8,196 nucleotides of DNA from Pseudomonadota bacterium (lineage in GTDB: Bacteria > Pseudomonadota > Gammaproteobacteria > UBA1113), in NCBI GenBank assembly GCA_021782065.1, contig JAJXVQ010000048.1:1-8196 (forward strand), in the 5' to 3' direction. The first letter of the stretch is position 1; each line of letters opens with the position of its first letter. Both the position numbers and the translations under genes were made by a program. Below are positions 1-7,555 of the stretch, one piece after another. The notes beneath the pieces are model-generated. The model was not told the origin of the DNA, made no database searches, and saw only the letters and a program-made list of their open reading frames with translations.

Positions 1-2
1 AG

Positions 3-38
3 GTCAAGCCCTTCGGGTGCGCTTCGCGCAACCTTGAC
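3..38. repeat. Three-way-junction inverted-repeat structure
   Basis: GTCAAG (3-8) pairs perfectly with CTTGAC (33-38) and encloses two perfect small hairpins: CCC-TTC-GGG (9-17) and TGCGC-TTC-GCGCA (18-30). Only two bases (31-32) inside the outer stem are unpaired, so a single strand can fold into a compact three-way junction. It lies downstream of the broken ankyrin gene on the minus strand. No T-run follows it in the minus direction within the window, so it is not a clear intrinsic terminator. It could be a REP-like dispersed repeat or the edge of a larger element cut by the window start. The pairing is seen directly; any role is unknown. Confidence 0.5.
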
Positions 39-97
39 ATTCTTTCGGCTTGTAGGCCTCATAACACCTAACTTTCTCCAACTATTTTTTTATTTTG

Positions 98-134
98 ACA
101 CAGTTACGTGAACACTACCTTCTTTTTGCAGGGT
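98..134. repeat. Degenerate direct repeat, copy A
   Basis: This segment shares ACACAGTT, then GTGAACA, then CTTTTT and AGGGTCT, in the same order and orientation as 880-913, with small gaps between blocks. Copy A overlaps the 3' end and stop region of the broken ankyrin gene (minus strand). Copy B lies just past the end of uvrB. The centre of each copy is palindromic or nearly so (GTTACGTGAAC here). The pair flanks the ankyrin gene, as expected of a duplication, an insertion footprint or recombination between similar 3' ends. Confidence 0.4.
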
Positions 135-307
135 CTTTTTCTTCGCCATGCTTTTTTAATACGTTTTCTTCAGTCCGCTGCCGCATAATGCAAGGGCGTG
201 CCTCCTACCTTGTTACCAATATCAACCTTTGCGCCCCTTGCCAATAAAAGCACTACCACTTCTGCACGCCCACCCCCGGCTGCTAAATGTAAGGGCCTTC
301 CTCTTCC
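115..307 (-). pseudogene. Out-of-frame 3' part of the ankyrin-repeat gene
   Basis: Read on the minus strand, 307-173 encodes 45 residues with two textbook ankyrin motifs, RPLHLAAGGGRAEVVVLLL and TPLHYAA, whose starts are exactly 33 residues apart. This frame ends at a TGA (172-170). It is one frame off the open part at 310-732. From about 174 to the TAG at 117-115 the original frame again reads plausible ankyrin sequence (TEENVLKKHG, then a Lys/Arg-rich end). Against the 33-residue repeat period, about six residues are missing at the first junction and about four at the second. Two small out-of-frame deletions explain this better than single-base sequencing errors. Ankyrin repeats mediate protein-protein binding and are common in secreted effectors of intracellular bacteria. 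The inference is a decayed C-terminal half. Confidence 0.7.
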
Positions 308-309
308 GC

Positions 310-732
310 TTAGTGCATCTGAAGTAACTGCTTAAATATCGTTAAGTTGCCACTTGCAATAGCCGCACATAAAGGCGTTTTGCTATAGAAATCCGGGGCC
401 TCCAAAAGTTTAGTATGTTCGGGTCGTTGCAGCAAATCAACGACTACGTTTGCATACCCCCTGTAAACAGCCCAATGTAACCAGTTTATATCAGACAGGA
501 TATTCGGCTTTGAGCCAGGATGGGATACTCTGTTAAGGCAAGTTGTTATTAATTGTGGGTTCTTCTCCAATCGAGATATAAGTCCTTTTTGACTATCTGC
601 TTCTGATATCTCTCTAGACTTTTCCAAAAAACAAATCAGCCCTGCTAGGGGATCGGTATTTATTTTAGCTTCTTTTGCAGAGCTTTCTTCTTTGTTCTTT
701 CTTTTTATTATTTTTTCTGCAGTTGATGCCAT
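310..732 (-). CDS. Ankyrin-repeat protein, truncated 5' part
   Basis: This is a 140-codon open frame. The N-terminal 30 residues are Lys/Glu-rich and charged, with no signal peptide or membrane segment. Roughly residues 75-138 hold two ankyrin-type repeats (NWLHWAVYRGYANVVVDLL and TPLCAAIASGNLTIFKQLL). The frame stops at TAA (312-310) in the middle of a repeat, and the next repeats follow at once in a different frame (115-307), so this is probably the front of a broken gene. The start at 732-730 is supported by GAGG at 744-741, eight bases upstream. A possible promoter with a G/C homopolymer in its spacer lies at 784-814. It sits 192 bp past uvrB on the same strand. Ankyrin proteins in Legionella-like bacteria are often Dot/Icm substrates; that role here is only inferred. 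Whether the truncated product is still made is unknown. Confidence 0.65.
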   Translation of the reverse strand: MASTAEKIIKRKNKEESSAKEAKINTDPLAGLICFLEKSREISEADSQKGLISRLEKNPQLITTCLNRVSHPGSKPNILSDINWLHWAVYRGYANVVVDLLQRPEHTKLLEAPDFYSKTPLCAAIASGNLTIFKQLLQMH

Positions 733-783
733 ATTACCTACCTCTTAAGTTATTTTTATTACTGTCATTTTGCTACGCAGTAT

Positions 784-814
784 ATTATCTGCTAACCCTG
801 GGGGGGGGAATCAA
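784..814 (-). promoter_or_regulatory. Possible promoter with poly-C spacer
   Basis: On the minus strand, TTGATT (814-809) resembles a -35 box and GATAAT (789-784) a -10 box, about 45 bases upstream of the ankyrin start codon allowing for the usual -10 to +1 distance. The spacer is 19 bp, longer than the optimal 17, and contains nine consecutive C (808-800). Length change in such a tract would move the spacing toward or away from the optimum, as is established for the phase-variable porA and opc promoters of Neisseria meningitidis. The boxes are only moderate matches, and a TATACT at 784-779 is an alternative -10. Confidence 0.35.
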
Positions 815-879
815 GCTCTGCTGATTATATACCCATCACCAATGCAAATGCTTTGCTTCTTGAAGCGACACTCGAACTA

Positions 880-913
880 ACACAGTTCAGTGAACATTGT
901 CTTTTTAGGGTCT
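880..913. repeat. Degenerate direct repeat, copy B
   Basis: This is the second copy of the motif at 98-134, with the same ordered blocks ACACAGTT, GTGAACA, CTTTTT and AGGGTCT. It contains the perfect palindrome GTTCAGTGAAC. It begins about a dozen bases past the uvrB stop codon on the minus strand. Two short hairpins lie beside it (844-856 and 855-866), but neither is followed by a T-run, so this is not a convincing uvrB terminator. Confidence 0.4.
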
Positions 914-924
914 CTTGTTGAAAA

Positions 925-2919
925 TTAATGAAACTCTTGCTGTTTCAAAACCTCGATCTCATCGCGCACGGCAATCGCTTTTTCAAATTCTAAGTTCTTC
1001 GCGTATTCTAACATTTCTTTCTCCAATACCTTTATCTTTCGCCCCAAGGCCGCGGGACTTAAACGTTGAATTTGCGCTGTATTGGGTGCGGTATTGGCCA
1101 AACGCACAGGCAAGGGCGCATGTGCGCCTTCCATGATATCGTGTATATTTTTGGCTATACCCTTCGGCGTTATGCCGTGTTTTTCATTATATTCTACTTG
1201 CTTCGCGCGCCGGCGATCCGTTTCAGCCAAGGCCCGCTCCATAGAACCCGTGACCCTATCTGCGTATAGAATGGCTCGGCCATTGATATGGCGCGCCGCA
1301 CGACCTATAGTTTGTATTAAAGATCGTTCAGATCGCAGAAAACCTTCTTTATCAGCATCTAAAATAGCCACCAAGGCCACTTCGGGTAAATCTAAACCCT
1401 CGCGTAATAAGTTGATGCCTACCAATACATCAAAAACACCCAGGCGCAAATCGCGTATAATTTCAACACGCTCTACCGTATCCACATCAGAATGCAGATA
1501 ACGGACTTTCACGCCATGCTCATCTAAATATTCGGTCAAATCCTCAGACATGCGCTTAGTTAAGGTAGTGACTAATACACGTTCTTTGGCCACCACACAT
1601 TTGCGGATTTCGGATAATAAATCATCTACTTGATTGCTCACGGGTCGTATTTCCACCCTAGGATCAATCAAGCCTGTAGGTCGTACCACTTGCTCGGCCA
1701 GACACTCGCCCTGATTGCGTTCATAGTCGCCTGGTGTTGCTGAAATGTAAATAGTTTGTGGCGAACGAACGAGAAATTCATCAAATTGTAAAGGCCTGTT
1801 GTCTAAGGCCGAGGGTAACCTAAAGCCATAATTGACCAAATTTTCCTTACGCGCTCTATCGCCCTTATACATGCCTCCTATCTGTGGAATGGTGACATGG
1901 GACTCATCTATAAACAGCAATCCGTCAGTCGGTAAATAATCAAATAAAGTGGGTGGAGGTTCGCCCTCGCCACGGCCCGATAGATGACGCGAATAATTTT
2001 CCACCCCACTGCAATAGCCTAGCTCTTGCATCATTTCTATATCAAACTTAACTCGTTCGGCAACACGTTGCGCTTCTACCAATTTATTATTGTCATTAAA
2101 ATATACCAAGCGCTCACGGAGTTCGTCTTTAATGGCTTTAATAGCGCTGACTACTTTATGGCGTGGCGTCACATAATGGCTTTTAGGAAAAATGGTGGCT
2201 CTAGGAATACGTTGTATCACTTCTGCTGTTAAGGGATCAAAATAATAAATATTGTCTATTTCGTCGCCTAACCACTCTATGCGCACAGCTTCTTTTTCGG
2301 AATCCGCAGGAAAAATATCCACCACATCGCCGCGAACTCTATAGGTACCACGCTTAAAATCGATGTCGTTGCGGCTGTATTGCAATTCAGCTAAACGCCG
2401 CAGAGTTTGATATTGGTCTATCAATTCCCCACGGCTCACATGCAACACCATGCTAAAATACGATTGCGGATCACCCAAGCCATAAATGGCCGACACCGTC
2501 GCCACAATGATAACATCCCTACGCTCTAATAAAGCCTTAGTCGCCGATAAACGCATTTGCTCTATGTGTTCATTGATAGAAGAATCTTTCTCTATATAGG
2601 TGTCTGTAGAAGGAACATAGGCTTCTGGCTGATAATAATCGTAGTACGATACGAAATATTCCACCGCATTGTTCGGAAAAAAATCACGCATTTCGCCATA
2701 TAATTGCGCTGCTAAGGTTTTATTGGGTGCCATGATCAAGGTAGGGCGCTGGCAATGCGCAATAACGCTCGCCATGGTAAAAGTCTTACCCGAGCCGGTA
2801 ACACCCAATAAGGTTAAACGTGCTAAGCCCGCGTCTATACCCTGTGTTAAGGCGGCAATGGCGGCGGGTTGATCGCCTGCTGGCGAAAATGGCGAGACTA
2901 ATTGCAATGATCGTTTCAT
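925..2919 (-). CDS. uvrB: UvrABC system protein B
   Basis: UvrB is the damage-verifying helicase-like subunit of nucleotide excision repair: it is loaded by UvrA and recruits UvrC for incision. Counting from the upstream ATG at 2949, the protein shows Walker A GVTGSGKT (49-56), the beta-hairpin region [17 protein letters not shown] (102-118), the Walker B-type box DESH (348-351), SATPGDYE (403-410), [14 protein letters not shown] (511-524), QTIGRAAR (546-553), and a C-terminal UVR motif (about 637-670) that contacts UvrC. I chose the ATG at 2919-2917 (664 residues) because the 18 residues from that Met to GDQP match the length of the E. coli N-terminus. The in-frame ATG at 2949 would add ten residues. 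Neither start has a clear Shine-Dalgarno. The gene is complete and divergent from the aminotransferase gene, so both promoters must share a very short region. Confidence 0.97.
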   Translation of the reverse strand: MKRSLQLVSPFSPAGDQPAAIAALTQGIDAGLARLTLLGVTGSGKTFTMASVIAHCQRPTLIMAPNKTLAAQLYGEMRDFFPNNAVEYFVSYYDYYQPEAYVPSTDTYIEKDSSINEHIEQMRLSATKALLERRDVIIVATVSAIYGLGDPQSYFSMVLHVSRGELIDQYQTLRRLAELQYSRNDIDFKRGTYRVRGDVVDIFPADSEKEAVRIEWLGDEIDNIYYFDPLTAEVIQRIPRATIFPKSHYVTPRHKVVSAIKAIKDELRERLVYFNDNNKLVEAQRVAERVKFDIEMMQELGYCSGVENYSRHLSGRGEGEPPPTLFDYLPTDGLLFIDESHVTIPQIGGMYKGDRARKENLVNYGFRLPSALDNRPLQFDEFLVRSPQTIYISATPGDYERNQGECLAEQVVRPTGLIDPRVEIRPVSNQVDDLLSEIRKCVVAKERVLVTTLTKRMSEDLTEYLDEHGVKVRYLHSDVDTVERVEIIRDLRLGVFDVLVGINLLREGLDLPEVALVAILDADKEGFLRSERSLIQTIGRAARHINGRAILYADRVTGSMERALAETDRRRAKQVEYNEKHGITPKGIAKNIHDIMEGAHAPLPVRLANTAPNTAQIQRLSPAALGRKIKVLEKEMLEYAKNLEFEKAIAVRDEIEVLKQQEFH

Positions 2920-2975
2920 AACTGCTATTCTACCCGAAATTTCTGTCATAAAATAGCCATTTTTAGGGAATCTAC

Positions 2976-4160
2976 ATGACCATTGCTACAGCCAATAGAC
3001 TAAAAAAACTACAGCCCTCGCCTACTATGGCTATGAATGCTAAAGCCCGTGCCTTAGAAGCCCAGGGTATAGCAATCTTAAGCTTAAGCGTGGGTGAACC
3101 TGACTTTGATACCCCTGAATACATCTGCAAAGCTGCCATTGAGGCCATACACAGTGGCTTTACCCGCTATACTGCCGCCGATGGCATTGCCCCGCTGAAG
3201 GCCGCCATTCAAGATAAATTTAAGCGCGACAATCAATTACGCTATAATACAAATGAAATGATTGTGACCTCGGGTGCTAAACAAGCCCTAGCCAATGCCT
3301 TGTGTGCGGTGTTAAATCCGGGCGACGAAGTCATTATTCCAGCACCCTATTGGGTATCTTATCCCGACATGGTGATATTGGGTGAAGGCACGCCTAAATT
3401 TATTTATGCGGATCATACCCAAAATTTTAAAATTACAGCCGAGCAATTAGAAGCCGCCATTACACCGCGCACGCGAGTTTTTACTATCAATAGTCCCAAT
3501 AACCCTACCGGTATGATTTACAGTGCCGATGAATTAAAAGCCCTGGCCGAAGTATTAAAAAAACATCCCAACATCATCATCCTATCCGACGACATCTATG
3601 AACATTTAATTTGGAGCGATCTTCCCTTTGCCAATTTAGTCATGGTTTGTCCCGAACTAAAAGATCGCACCATCGTCGTCAACGGCGTTTCAAAGAGCTA
3701 TGCCATGACGGGTTGGCGCATAGGCTATGCCGCAGGTCCCGCTGAGATCATCAATCAAATGAAAAACATACAAATGCAAACCACTTCTGCGCCCAATTCC
3801 ATAGCGCAAATGGCCGCATTAACGGCCATCAGCGGCCCACAAGACAGCATTCCGTTAATGAACAAACAATTTAAAACGCGTCACGATTTTTTAGTCAAAG
3901 CATTGGGTGCCTTACCGGGTGTAACATGTATACCCGCACAAGGTGCATTTTATCTATTGCCGGATTTTAGCGTTTGGTTAAAGCAGCATCCCGAAATCGG
4001 CAATGATGAGCAATTGGCCGAAACTTTATTGACAGAGATTCACATCGCCACCGTCGCAGGCACACCCTTCGGTGCGCCGAATTGTATACGTTTATCTTTT
4101 GCCAGCAGCATGGATACGTTGGAAGAAGCGATGCGACGATTAGAACGATTTGTTAAATAA
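2976..4160 (+). CDS. aatA: Class I pyridoxal-phosphate aminotransferase (aspartate type)
   Basis: This 394-residue fold-type I transaminase probably interconverts aspartate and 2-oxoglutarate with oxaloacetate and glutamate in the cytoplasm. [10 protein letters not shown] (38-47) is the usual N-terminal motif. SPNNPTG (173-179) and SDDIYE (204-209; Asp205 expected to pair with the pyridine nitrogen, Tyr208) bind the cofactor. Lys240 in [14 protein letters not shown] is the Schiff-base lysine. Arg372 in IRLSF is the expected substrate-carboxylate arginine. The layout is that of the I-gamma group (Thermus, Rhizobium and Rickettsia AspC/AatA) rather than E. coli AspC. Exact substrate range, including possible aromatic or prephenate activity, cannot be read from sequence. 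The start has AGGGA at 2965-2969, six bases upstream. The 3' end overlaps the convergent gene by 21 bp, and no terminator is visible between them. Confidence 0.9.
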   Translation: MTIATANRLKKLQPSPTMAMNAKARALEAQGIAILSLSVGEPDFDTPEYICKAAIEAIHSGFTRYTAADGIAPLKAAIQDKFKRDNQLRYNTNEMIVTSGAKQALANALCAVLNPGDEVIIPAPYWVSYPDMVILGEGTPKFIYADHTQNFKITAEQLEAAITPRTRVFTINSPNNPTGMIYSADELKALAEVLKKHPNIIILSDDIYEHLIWSDLPFANLVMVCPELKDRTIVVNGVSKSYAMTGWRIGYAAGPAEIINQMKNIQMQTTSAPNSIAQMAALTAISGPQDSIPLMNKQFKTRHDFLVKALGALPGVTCIPAQGAFYLLPDFSVWLKQHPEIGNDEQLAETLLTEIHIATVAGTPFGAPNCIRLSFASSMDTLEEAMRRLERFVK

Positions 4161-5486
4161 TGGTTCGTTATAAGCACTACATTCCTTTTTACTATCGGTT
4201 AAGGTAAAACGTATTCGCGAAAAGTTTGGATTGGAATTTTCTTTTCTTGATCTGGGACTTAAGAATAAAAATATACTCTCTTCATGCGGGGAATCATTAT
4301 TGCTCTTTTTATGAAGACCACTATCTCTCTTTGATTTATTTTCTGCTCGAAGACGTAAGCTATAACGCTTTATAGCTAGAGGTGGTTCATTTTCAAAATT
4401 ATGTTTCTTAATCTCAGGTAATGTACCATAAAGTTTCTCAAGCGCAGATTCTTTAATCGGCTCTGCTGAACAGGGAAAAGTCTTTCCGCTTTCATGTTCA
4501 CTTAAAACTGAATCTGATGATGTCATGTCTATACTATCATCAAGCTTAGGTAAAAATAAATCGTCTAATGAGCTCTTTAGGTATCCTAATTGTTTTTCAG
4601 ACAAAACCACCTCTTCTTCAACATCCGCTTCTGATAGAATATCTTTAAAATCAGGTTCTCTAATCTGATTTCCTAAGTTTGGGAAAGGGTGTCTGCTTCC
4701 ATTTTTATCTAAAAATGAATCTAATGCATTCTTTAATTGCTCTAACTCGGAACAAGAGCTACCAAAACCGTAATCGAATAAAGAAAGAACTTCAAGATTG
4801 ACATGCAGTAAATTAAACAGTTCTGTTGAACTCACTAAAGCCTTTGTAATGTGTTTTTCAGTTATAGGCGCTTTTTCTTCAATAACTGAAAGAGGCACTT
4901 TTAGTTCAACCATCATCGCGCCAGGGAGATAACACACATTTTCTGCATCTGCATTACGCGTAATGCTAAAACCGTCATCTACAACTAAAATGCAAAGATG
5001 AACTTCCCCAGCGATCTCTTCACTCCAAAAATGACAAACCTTGCCATTAGAGACACCCGCTTTATAATATGCAATATTTTGTCCCAAAACAGTGCTCAAT
5101 ATTCTATTTGCTGAAATTGAAAGAAACTCTTGTGAATTATATTGAGAAAAGTGTTCTATCTTCTCACCAAACATATGTTTAAACTTTGACAGATGGGTTT
5201 GTATCGCTTGTTTTTCAGCAGCATTAAGCCCTTCATTTTCAATTTGATCTTTTTCTAGATTGCCACAAGAATCACGTACGGGTGGTAATATATCCCCATT
5301 GAAAACCTTCCCATCTATGATTCGCACCATACCACGACGAAAATCCAATAGGATATTCTTATAGTTTTGCTTCTCAGTATAAGTAATCAGCGGATGAGCG
5401 TCTTCGCCCTTCTCATGCAGAGTCATTAAAATTTCTTTTGTTCGTTCTGTAACATTATAAACAGTTTCTATAGTAGAACTAGACAT
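4140..5486 (-). CDS. Unrecognised 448-residue protein, effector-like
   Basis: I do not recognise a family. No signal peptide or transmembrane segment is visible. Residues about 1-60 are mixed helical, about 145-200 alternate like a beta-rich domain (CHFWSEE, HLCILVVDDGFSITR, MMVELKVPL), and about 200-310 are acidic and helical, with EEE at 290-292. From about 370 to the end the tail is Ser/Lys/Arg/Asn-rich with basic clusters (KRYSLRLR, NKSKR, PRSRK), probably flexible. I chose ATG 5486-5484 because GAGG (5495-5492) sits five bases upstream. An in-frame ATG at 5531 would add 15 residues but lacks a ribosome site. The last nine codons or so lie inside the antisense end of the aminotransferase gene. 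The DNA looks more AT-rich than uvrB. A soluble, low-complexity-tailed orphan beside ankyrin debris suggests a type IV secretion substrate, but this is inference only. Confidence 0.8.
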   Translation of the reverse strand: MSSSTIETVYNVTERTKEILMTLHEKGEDAHPLITYTEKQNYKNILLDFRRGMVRIIDGKVFNGDILPPVRDSCGNLEKDQIENEGLNAAEKQAIQTHLSKFKHMFGEKIEHFSQYNSQEFLSISANRILSTVLGQNIAYYKAGVSNGKVCHFWSEEIAGEVHLCILVVDDGFSITRNADAENVCYLPGAMMVELKVPLSVIEEKAPITEKHITKALVSSTELFNLLHVNLEVLSLFDYGFGSSCSELEQLKNALDSFLDKNGSRHPFPNLGNQIREPDFKDILSEADVEEEVVLSEKQLGYLKSSLDDLFLPKLDDSIDMTSSDSVLSEHESGKTFPCSAEPIKESALEKLYGTLPEIKKHNFENEPPLAIKRYSLRLRAENKSKRDSGLHKKSNNDSPHEESIFLFLSPRSRKENSNPNFSRIRFTLTDSKKECSAYNEPLFNKSF

Positions 5487-5548
5487 GATTACCTCATTAT
5501 TTAATAATTCTCCCTCTTTGGGTAGGGCCATAGCTTACATGGATTTTC

Positions 5549-5614
5549 TTAAGGTAATCTTAAATGTAAGGGCGTCCGCTCGTTCTTTTGAATATTGACG
5601 TTCTCGTCTGGCTT
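5549..5614 (-). pseudogene. Vestige of an ankyrin repeat
   Basis: On the minus strand, 5614-5549 reads KPDENVNIQKNERTPLHL, then three residues, then a TAA stop. The VNIQ...RTPLHL pattern is the junction between the end of one ankyrin repeat and the start of the next. The bases coding PLHL are identical to those in the ankyrin gene at 115-307. The frame closes upstream with a stop within a few codons and there is no start, so this is not a gene. It sits just upstream of the orphan protein on the same strand and touches the trhO promoter. It is best read as leftover from a deleted or recombined ankyrin gene. Confidence 0.5.
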
Positions 5615-5640
5615 GATTCTCTACCCTATTTTGTTATAAT
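5613..5640 (+). promoter_or_regulatory. Sigma70-type promoter for trhO-thiL
   Basis: TTGATT (5613-5618) and a perfect TATAAT (5635-5640) are separated by 16 bp. Transcription would start near 5647, leaving a leader of only about 12 bases before the ATG at 5659, or about 27 before the next in-frame ATG at 5674. No operator or riboswitch fits in so short a leader. In particular, no thiamine-diphosphate riboswitch precedes this thiL-containing unit. Confidence 0.65.
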
Positions 5641-5658
5641 GGGCCTCATCAATAACCC

Positions 5659-6534
5659 ATGGATTTGAACCTTATGTGTACTAACCAGTTGAATAATAAG
5701 AATATTTTAAACATCGCCGCCTATCGCTTTACAGGCGTAGACCAGCTGCCAGAGCGTAAACAGGTTTTGTCTGAGTTGTGTAAAAACCTGGATTTAAAGG
5801 GTTCCATATTACTGAGCACAGAGGGTATAAACCTCTTTTTGGCCGGTACCGAGAACAATATCAATGCGTTTATACGATATTTGAACGAAAATCCCTTCTT
5901 CCAGCCTTTAGGGATGGCCGCTACTATCTATAAAAAGAGCTGGTCGGCAAGCCAACCCTTTAATCGCATGTTGATCAAGTTAAAGCAAGAAATTATACCG
6001 TTGGGGCTACCGGAAATCCAGCCCAGCAAGCACACGGCTCCTGCCCTACCACCACAGCTGTTAAAGCAATGGTTGGACGAAGGGGTAGATTTTACCCTAT
6101 TAGATACCCGTAACGATTATGAGATACGCCTGGGTACTTTTGAAACAGCCACCGTATTGGACTTACAGAATTTTCGTGATTTTCCCAGTGCCTGTGCCGC
6201 GCAATTGCCCGAAGAAGCTAAACAAAAACCAATGGTTATGTTTTGTACAGGTGGCATACGCTGTGAAAAAGCCTCCGTTGCCCTAGAACAACAAGGTTAT
6301 ACCCAAGTCTATCAGCTGGAAGGTGGCATTCTCAATTACTTCGAACAATGCGGCAGCGCACACTATAACGGCGATTGTTTTGTGTTTGACAAGCGCGTAG
6401 CATTGGATCCAAACTTGGAAGAAACCAAAGCAGCACTATGTTATCGCTGTTTAAATCCATTGACCGAAGCCGAACAACAAAGCCCGGATTATGTGGTGGA
6501 TGTATCCTGCCCTTATTGTGTGGATCGCCATTAA
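5659..6534 (+). CDS. trhO: tRNA uridine(34) hydroxylase TrhO (rhodanese-domain, YceA family)
   Basis: TrhO performs oxygen-dependent hydroxylation of wobble uridine 34 to 5-hydroxyuridine, the first step toward cmo5U in tRNAs. The 291-residue product has the family's N-terminal domain (about 15-115, with the motif GSILLSTEGIN at 48-58). A rhodanese domain (about 125-235) follows, with LLDTRNDYE at 147-155 and the active loop FCTGGIRCEK at 195-204, in which Cys196 is the conserved cysteine. A Cys-rich tail has two CxxC pairs (Cys261/Cys264 and Cys284/Cys287) that may bind metal. It is shorter than the 350-residue E. coli protein but has all the core blocks. Start choice is uncertain: ATG 5659 gives MDLNLMC and ATG 5674 is also possible; neither has a good ribosome site. 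It is probably cotranscribed with thiL, six bases downstream. Confidence 0.93.
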   Translation: MDLNLMCTNQLNNKNILNIAAYRFTGVDQLPERKQVLSELCKNLDLKGSILLSTEGINLFLAGTENNINAFIRYLNENPFFQPLGMAATIYKKSWSASQPFNRMLIKLKQEIIPLGLPEIQPSKHTAPALPPQLLKQWLDEGVDFTLLDTRNDYEIRLGTFETATVLDLQNFRDFPSACAAQLPEEAKQKPMVMFCTGGIRCEKASVALEQQGYTQVYQLEGGILNYFEQCGSAHYNGDCFVFDKRVALDPNLEETKAALCYRCLNPLTEAEQQSPDYVVDVSCPYCVDRH

Positions 6535-6540
6535 CGATAT

Positions 6541-7503
6541 ATGTTAAATGAAACCCACATCATCGGCCAACTCAAGGCACATTTCCCGCAGTATATAGGC
6601 GATGATGCCGCCGTTATTCCGGCCTCCGGCAATCAAAGTTATATCATCAGCAAAGATTTGTTAGTAGAAGACGTACATTTTCGCACACGCTATTTTAGTG
6701 CCGCCAATCTAGCGTACAAAGCTTTGCACACTAATTTAAGTGACATCGCTGCCATGGGTGGTAATGCACAATTTGTGCTATGTGGCATTGCCATTCCAGT
6801 ACAACAAGGCAACTACGCACAAGACTTTCTCGCTGCATTCGTGACTGTGTGCAAAAGTGCGAATGTCATATTGATAGGCGGCGACACCACTTGCTCTGTC
6901 GATAAATTATTCATCAGCATCAGCGTCATCGGCAGTAGCGTAACACAAAATATCAAATACCGTTCCGGTGCTAAAGTAGGCGATGCGGTCTGTGTCATAG
7001 GTAATTTGGGATATGCGCATTTAGGGTTGATTGCCTGTGAACAATCCCTACCCGATCTACAAAAGTATAAAAATGCATTTTTATGTCCAACTGCCAAGAT
7101 GAATGAAGGCTTATGGTTGGCTGAAAAACCTGATGTTAGCAGCATGATGGATATTTCAGATGGTTTGTACATCGATTTAAAAAGATTGTGTCAAGCATCG
7201 CAGGTGGCAGCGCACATTGAATTGAAGGACCTACAAGCTTCAACTGAATTTAAAAATAATTGTGAACAGTTACAACTCGATGCGATTAACATTATATTAA
7301 CCGGCGGCGAAGATTATGGCTTGTTGTGCACTGTGGATAACGCACATTATACTCAACTCGCCGAAAACTTCAAACACAAATTTGGTTATACTCTACAACG
7401 CATAGGCAATATTGTCGATGGTACCGGCATTCATTTCACCGAGAATAGAGTGCCTACACAGTTAGAATTAACACCGTTTTCACATTTTGGCGAAGACTCC
7501 TAA
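6541..7503 (+). CDS. thiL: Thiamine-monophosphate kinase
   Basis: ThiL phosphorylates thiamine monophosphate with ATP to give thiamine diphosphate, the last step of the pathway. The 320-residue protein carries the family's blocks in order: IGDDAAV (19-25), LVEDVHF (41-47), NLSDIAAMGG (65-74), IGGDTT (112-117, magnesium/ATP site), RSGAKVGD (141-148), MDISDGL (203-209) and GGEDYGLL (255-262). The C-terminal PFSHF matches the usual end, so it is full length. Minor departures are Lys38 in the ISKDLL segment, where many homologues have STDTL, and Cys118 after GGDTT, where E. coli has Arg. It starts six bases after the trhO stop with no visible Shine-Dalgarno, so translation is probably coupled. 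The usual gammaproteobacterial neighbours nusB and pgpA are absent. A strong hairpin follows. Confidence 0.95.
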   Translation: MLNETHIIGQLKAHFPQYIGDDAAVIPASGNQSYIISKDLLVEDVHFRTRYFSAANLAYKALHTNLSDIAAMGGNAQFVLCGIAIPVQQGNYAQDFLAAFVTVCKSANVILIGGDTTCSVDKLFISISVIGSSVTQNIKYRSGAKVGDAVCVIGNLGYAHLGLIACEQSLPDLQKYKNAFLCPTAKMNEGLWLAEKPDVSSMMDISDGLYIDLKRLCQASQVAAHIELKDLQASTEFKNNCEQLQLDAINIILTGGEDYGLLCTVDNAHYTQLAENFKHKFGYTLQRIGNIVDGTGIHFTENRVPTQLELTPFSHFGEDS

Positions 7504-7555
7504 CGCAGATTTGGGTGTGGGGTGTGCGGAAAATAAGTAGTAGCCTATCTACGAA

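Noticed and set aside
3..38. tRNA-like fold
   Set aside because: It has only two inner arms, no anticodon or T-loop consensus, and is far too short.
844..866. Two overlapping hairpins (GCAAA-TGC-TTTGC and GCTTC-TT-GAAGC) as a uvrB terminator
   Set aside because: The stems are only 5 bp and no T-run follows in the minus direction.
915..1501. Plus-strand open frames opposite the end of uvrB
   Set aside because: They are antisense shadows of a fully conserved uvrB. They have no ribosome sites and unlike-protein composition, and three of them overlap each other in different frames.
2026..2872. Short plus-strand open frames inside uvrB
   Set aside because: They are antisense to conserved UvrB motifs and show no recognisable protein features.
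2920..2975. Specific divergent promoters for uvrB and the aminotransferase
   Set aside because: TAAAAT at 2949-2954 could be a -10 box, but no acceptable -35 lies at the right distance, and no LexA-type CTG-N10-CAG box was seen.
6813..7172. 119-codon minus-strand open frame inside thiL
   Set aside because: It is the shadow of conserved ThiL blocks, with no start context.
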